Positions 63,469 to 64,000 of a stretch of DNA of 64,000 nucleotides are shown piece after piece (position 1 is the stretch's first letter; each line of letters opens with the position of its first letter). Below the pieces are notes generated by a model. That model was given only the letters and a program-made list of their open reading frames with translations, was not told the DNA's origin and ran no database searches. A program made the translations under genes and the position numbers. The DNA comes from Prevotella herbatica (GTDB lineage Bacteria > Bacteroidota > Bacteroidia > Bacteroidales > Bacteroidaceae): positions 2,308,501 to 2,372,500 of the forward strand of contig NZ_AP024484.1 in NCBI RefSeq assembly GCF_017347605.1, in the 5' to 3' direction.

Positions 63469-64000
63469 ATGAGTTTTATTCTTGATGTGAAACTACAGAA
63501 TAGGTGTAGATTATTGTGTCCTATCTATTCATGCATTAGACGTTATCCATTATTGGCAAACATTAGGATTGTAAGATACTTGGGTGTTTGCAAAAGTAAT
63601 GTGTTGCGCTTTTTTATGCTCGTTTCTCTGATGCTTATCCTGATTAATCCTAATGCTAAAGCGCAAAATTTTGCCTTGAAAACTAATATGCTTTATGATG
63701 TTTTGTCTGTTCCTTCTTTAGGTTGTGAAGTTGCTGTAGAAAAGCATTTTTCGGTCAGTCTTATGTGTACTTACAACCCGATAAAATACGGAGATAAGAA
63801 GTGGAAGAACTTTTCTTTCCAACCGGAAATAAAATATTGGTTTCACCGTAAATTCACAGGACCCTTTGTCGGAATTAATATGATTACTGGTGGCTTCAAT
63901 GTTGATAATTTGCACGCTTATGGATTATATGGTAAGCACAGACAAGGTCACTTTGTCGGTGCTGGTATAAACGTTGGCTATAACCTAATACTGACTAATC
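63469..64000 (+). CDS. DUF3575-like outer-membrane protein, N-terminal part
   Basis: The reading frame from ATG at 63469 stays open to the right edge (177 residues, no stop). The segment AQNFALKTNMLYDVLSVPS, then EVAVEKHFSV and FQPEIKYWF, matches the start of the DUF3575 family of small beta-barrel-like proteins common in Bacteroidales, whose function I do not know. A hydrophobic stretch (RFFMLVSLMLILI, residues about 47-59) ending in AKA-QNF looks like a signal peptide but begins 45 residues in, so the true start may be the GTG at 63601 or the ATG at 63616. Its 3' end is outside the window. Confidence 0.7.
   Translation, partial: MSFILDVKLQNRCRLLCPIYSCIRRYPLLANIRIVRYLGVCKSNVLRFFMLVSLMLILINPNAKAQNFALKTNMLYDVLSVPSLGCEVAVEKHFSVSLMCTYNPIKYGDKKWKNFSFQPEIKYWFHRKFTGPFVGINMITGGFNVDNLHAYGLYGKHRQGHFVGAGINVGYNLILTN

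Overview
The window looks like chromosomal DNA from a saccharolytic Bacteroidota of the Prevotella type. The evidence is AT-rich DNA, a SusC/SusD polysaccharide locus with a hybrid two-component sensor, TonB-dependent transport, a MurF-Alr fusion, cobalamin-dependent NrdJ, and many promoters with the Bacteroidota pattern (TTG or TTTG, about 19-20 bp, TAnnTTTG) instead of sigma70 boxes. Several start codons were moved downstream because the longest frame would begin inside such a promoter or on a TTG. I saw no tRNA, rRNA, IS element, phage gene or CRISPR array.

Layout. 1-3.4 kb: 5' end of a TonB gene, an HD-domain protein, an OmpA-type lipoprotein and isocitrate dehydrogenase. 3.4-17.1 kb (minus strand): a complete beta-glucan locus, in transcription order HTCS sensor, GH16 endo-glucanase, SusC, SusD, a surface glycan-binding lipoprotein and GH3 beta-glucosidase. 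Its promoter carries a 21-bp-spaced direct repeat that is a good candidate HTCS site. 17.3-25 kb: a small carboxypeptidase-regulatory-like protein, a repeat-rich 680 bp spacer, purL, a paired chromate transporter and a sugar porter. 25-34.7 kb: EamA transporter, patatin, GH53 galactanase, MurF-Alr, then a uronate cluster in which an orphan PTS EIIC protein sits with a KduI that carries a signal peptide and an ExuT-like permease. 34.8-42.7 kb: nitroreductase, nrdJ-folB-amidase-MCE, and dnaA. 42.8-45.2 kb: GH51 arabinofuranosidase. 45.5-48.7 kb (minus): a TPP-riboswitch-controlled thiamine operon (TonB-dependent receptor plus PnuT). 48.8-56.6 kb (minus): hflX, a beta-helix protein, an M16 protease and class I fumarase, probably co-transcribed. 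56.6-57.9 kb: a 1.3 kb non-coding spacer with a candidate small RNA and nested repeats. 57.9-62.7 kb: nagB, a NagB-like/PIG-L fusion, and GH97 on the opposite strand. The window ends inside a DUF3575-like gene.

Biology. The enzymes point to plant cell-wall use: beta-glucan (GH16/GH3), pectic galactan (GH53), arabinan (GH51), unsaturated uronates (KduI, ExuT-like, EIIC-like) and an alpha-glycoside (GH97). Amino sugars enter metabolism through NagB. The least explained parts are: the uronate cluster with a probably periplasmic KduI and a PTS permease lacking its phosphotransfer partners; the NagB-like domain that has lost catalytic residues and is fused to an intact deacetylase; a promoter-like repeat copied upstream of both purL and GH97; and a 22-bp tandem repeat shared by two spacers 39 kb apart, one copy of which is framed by oppositely oriented GTGGAGGATA arrays.
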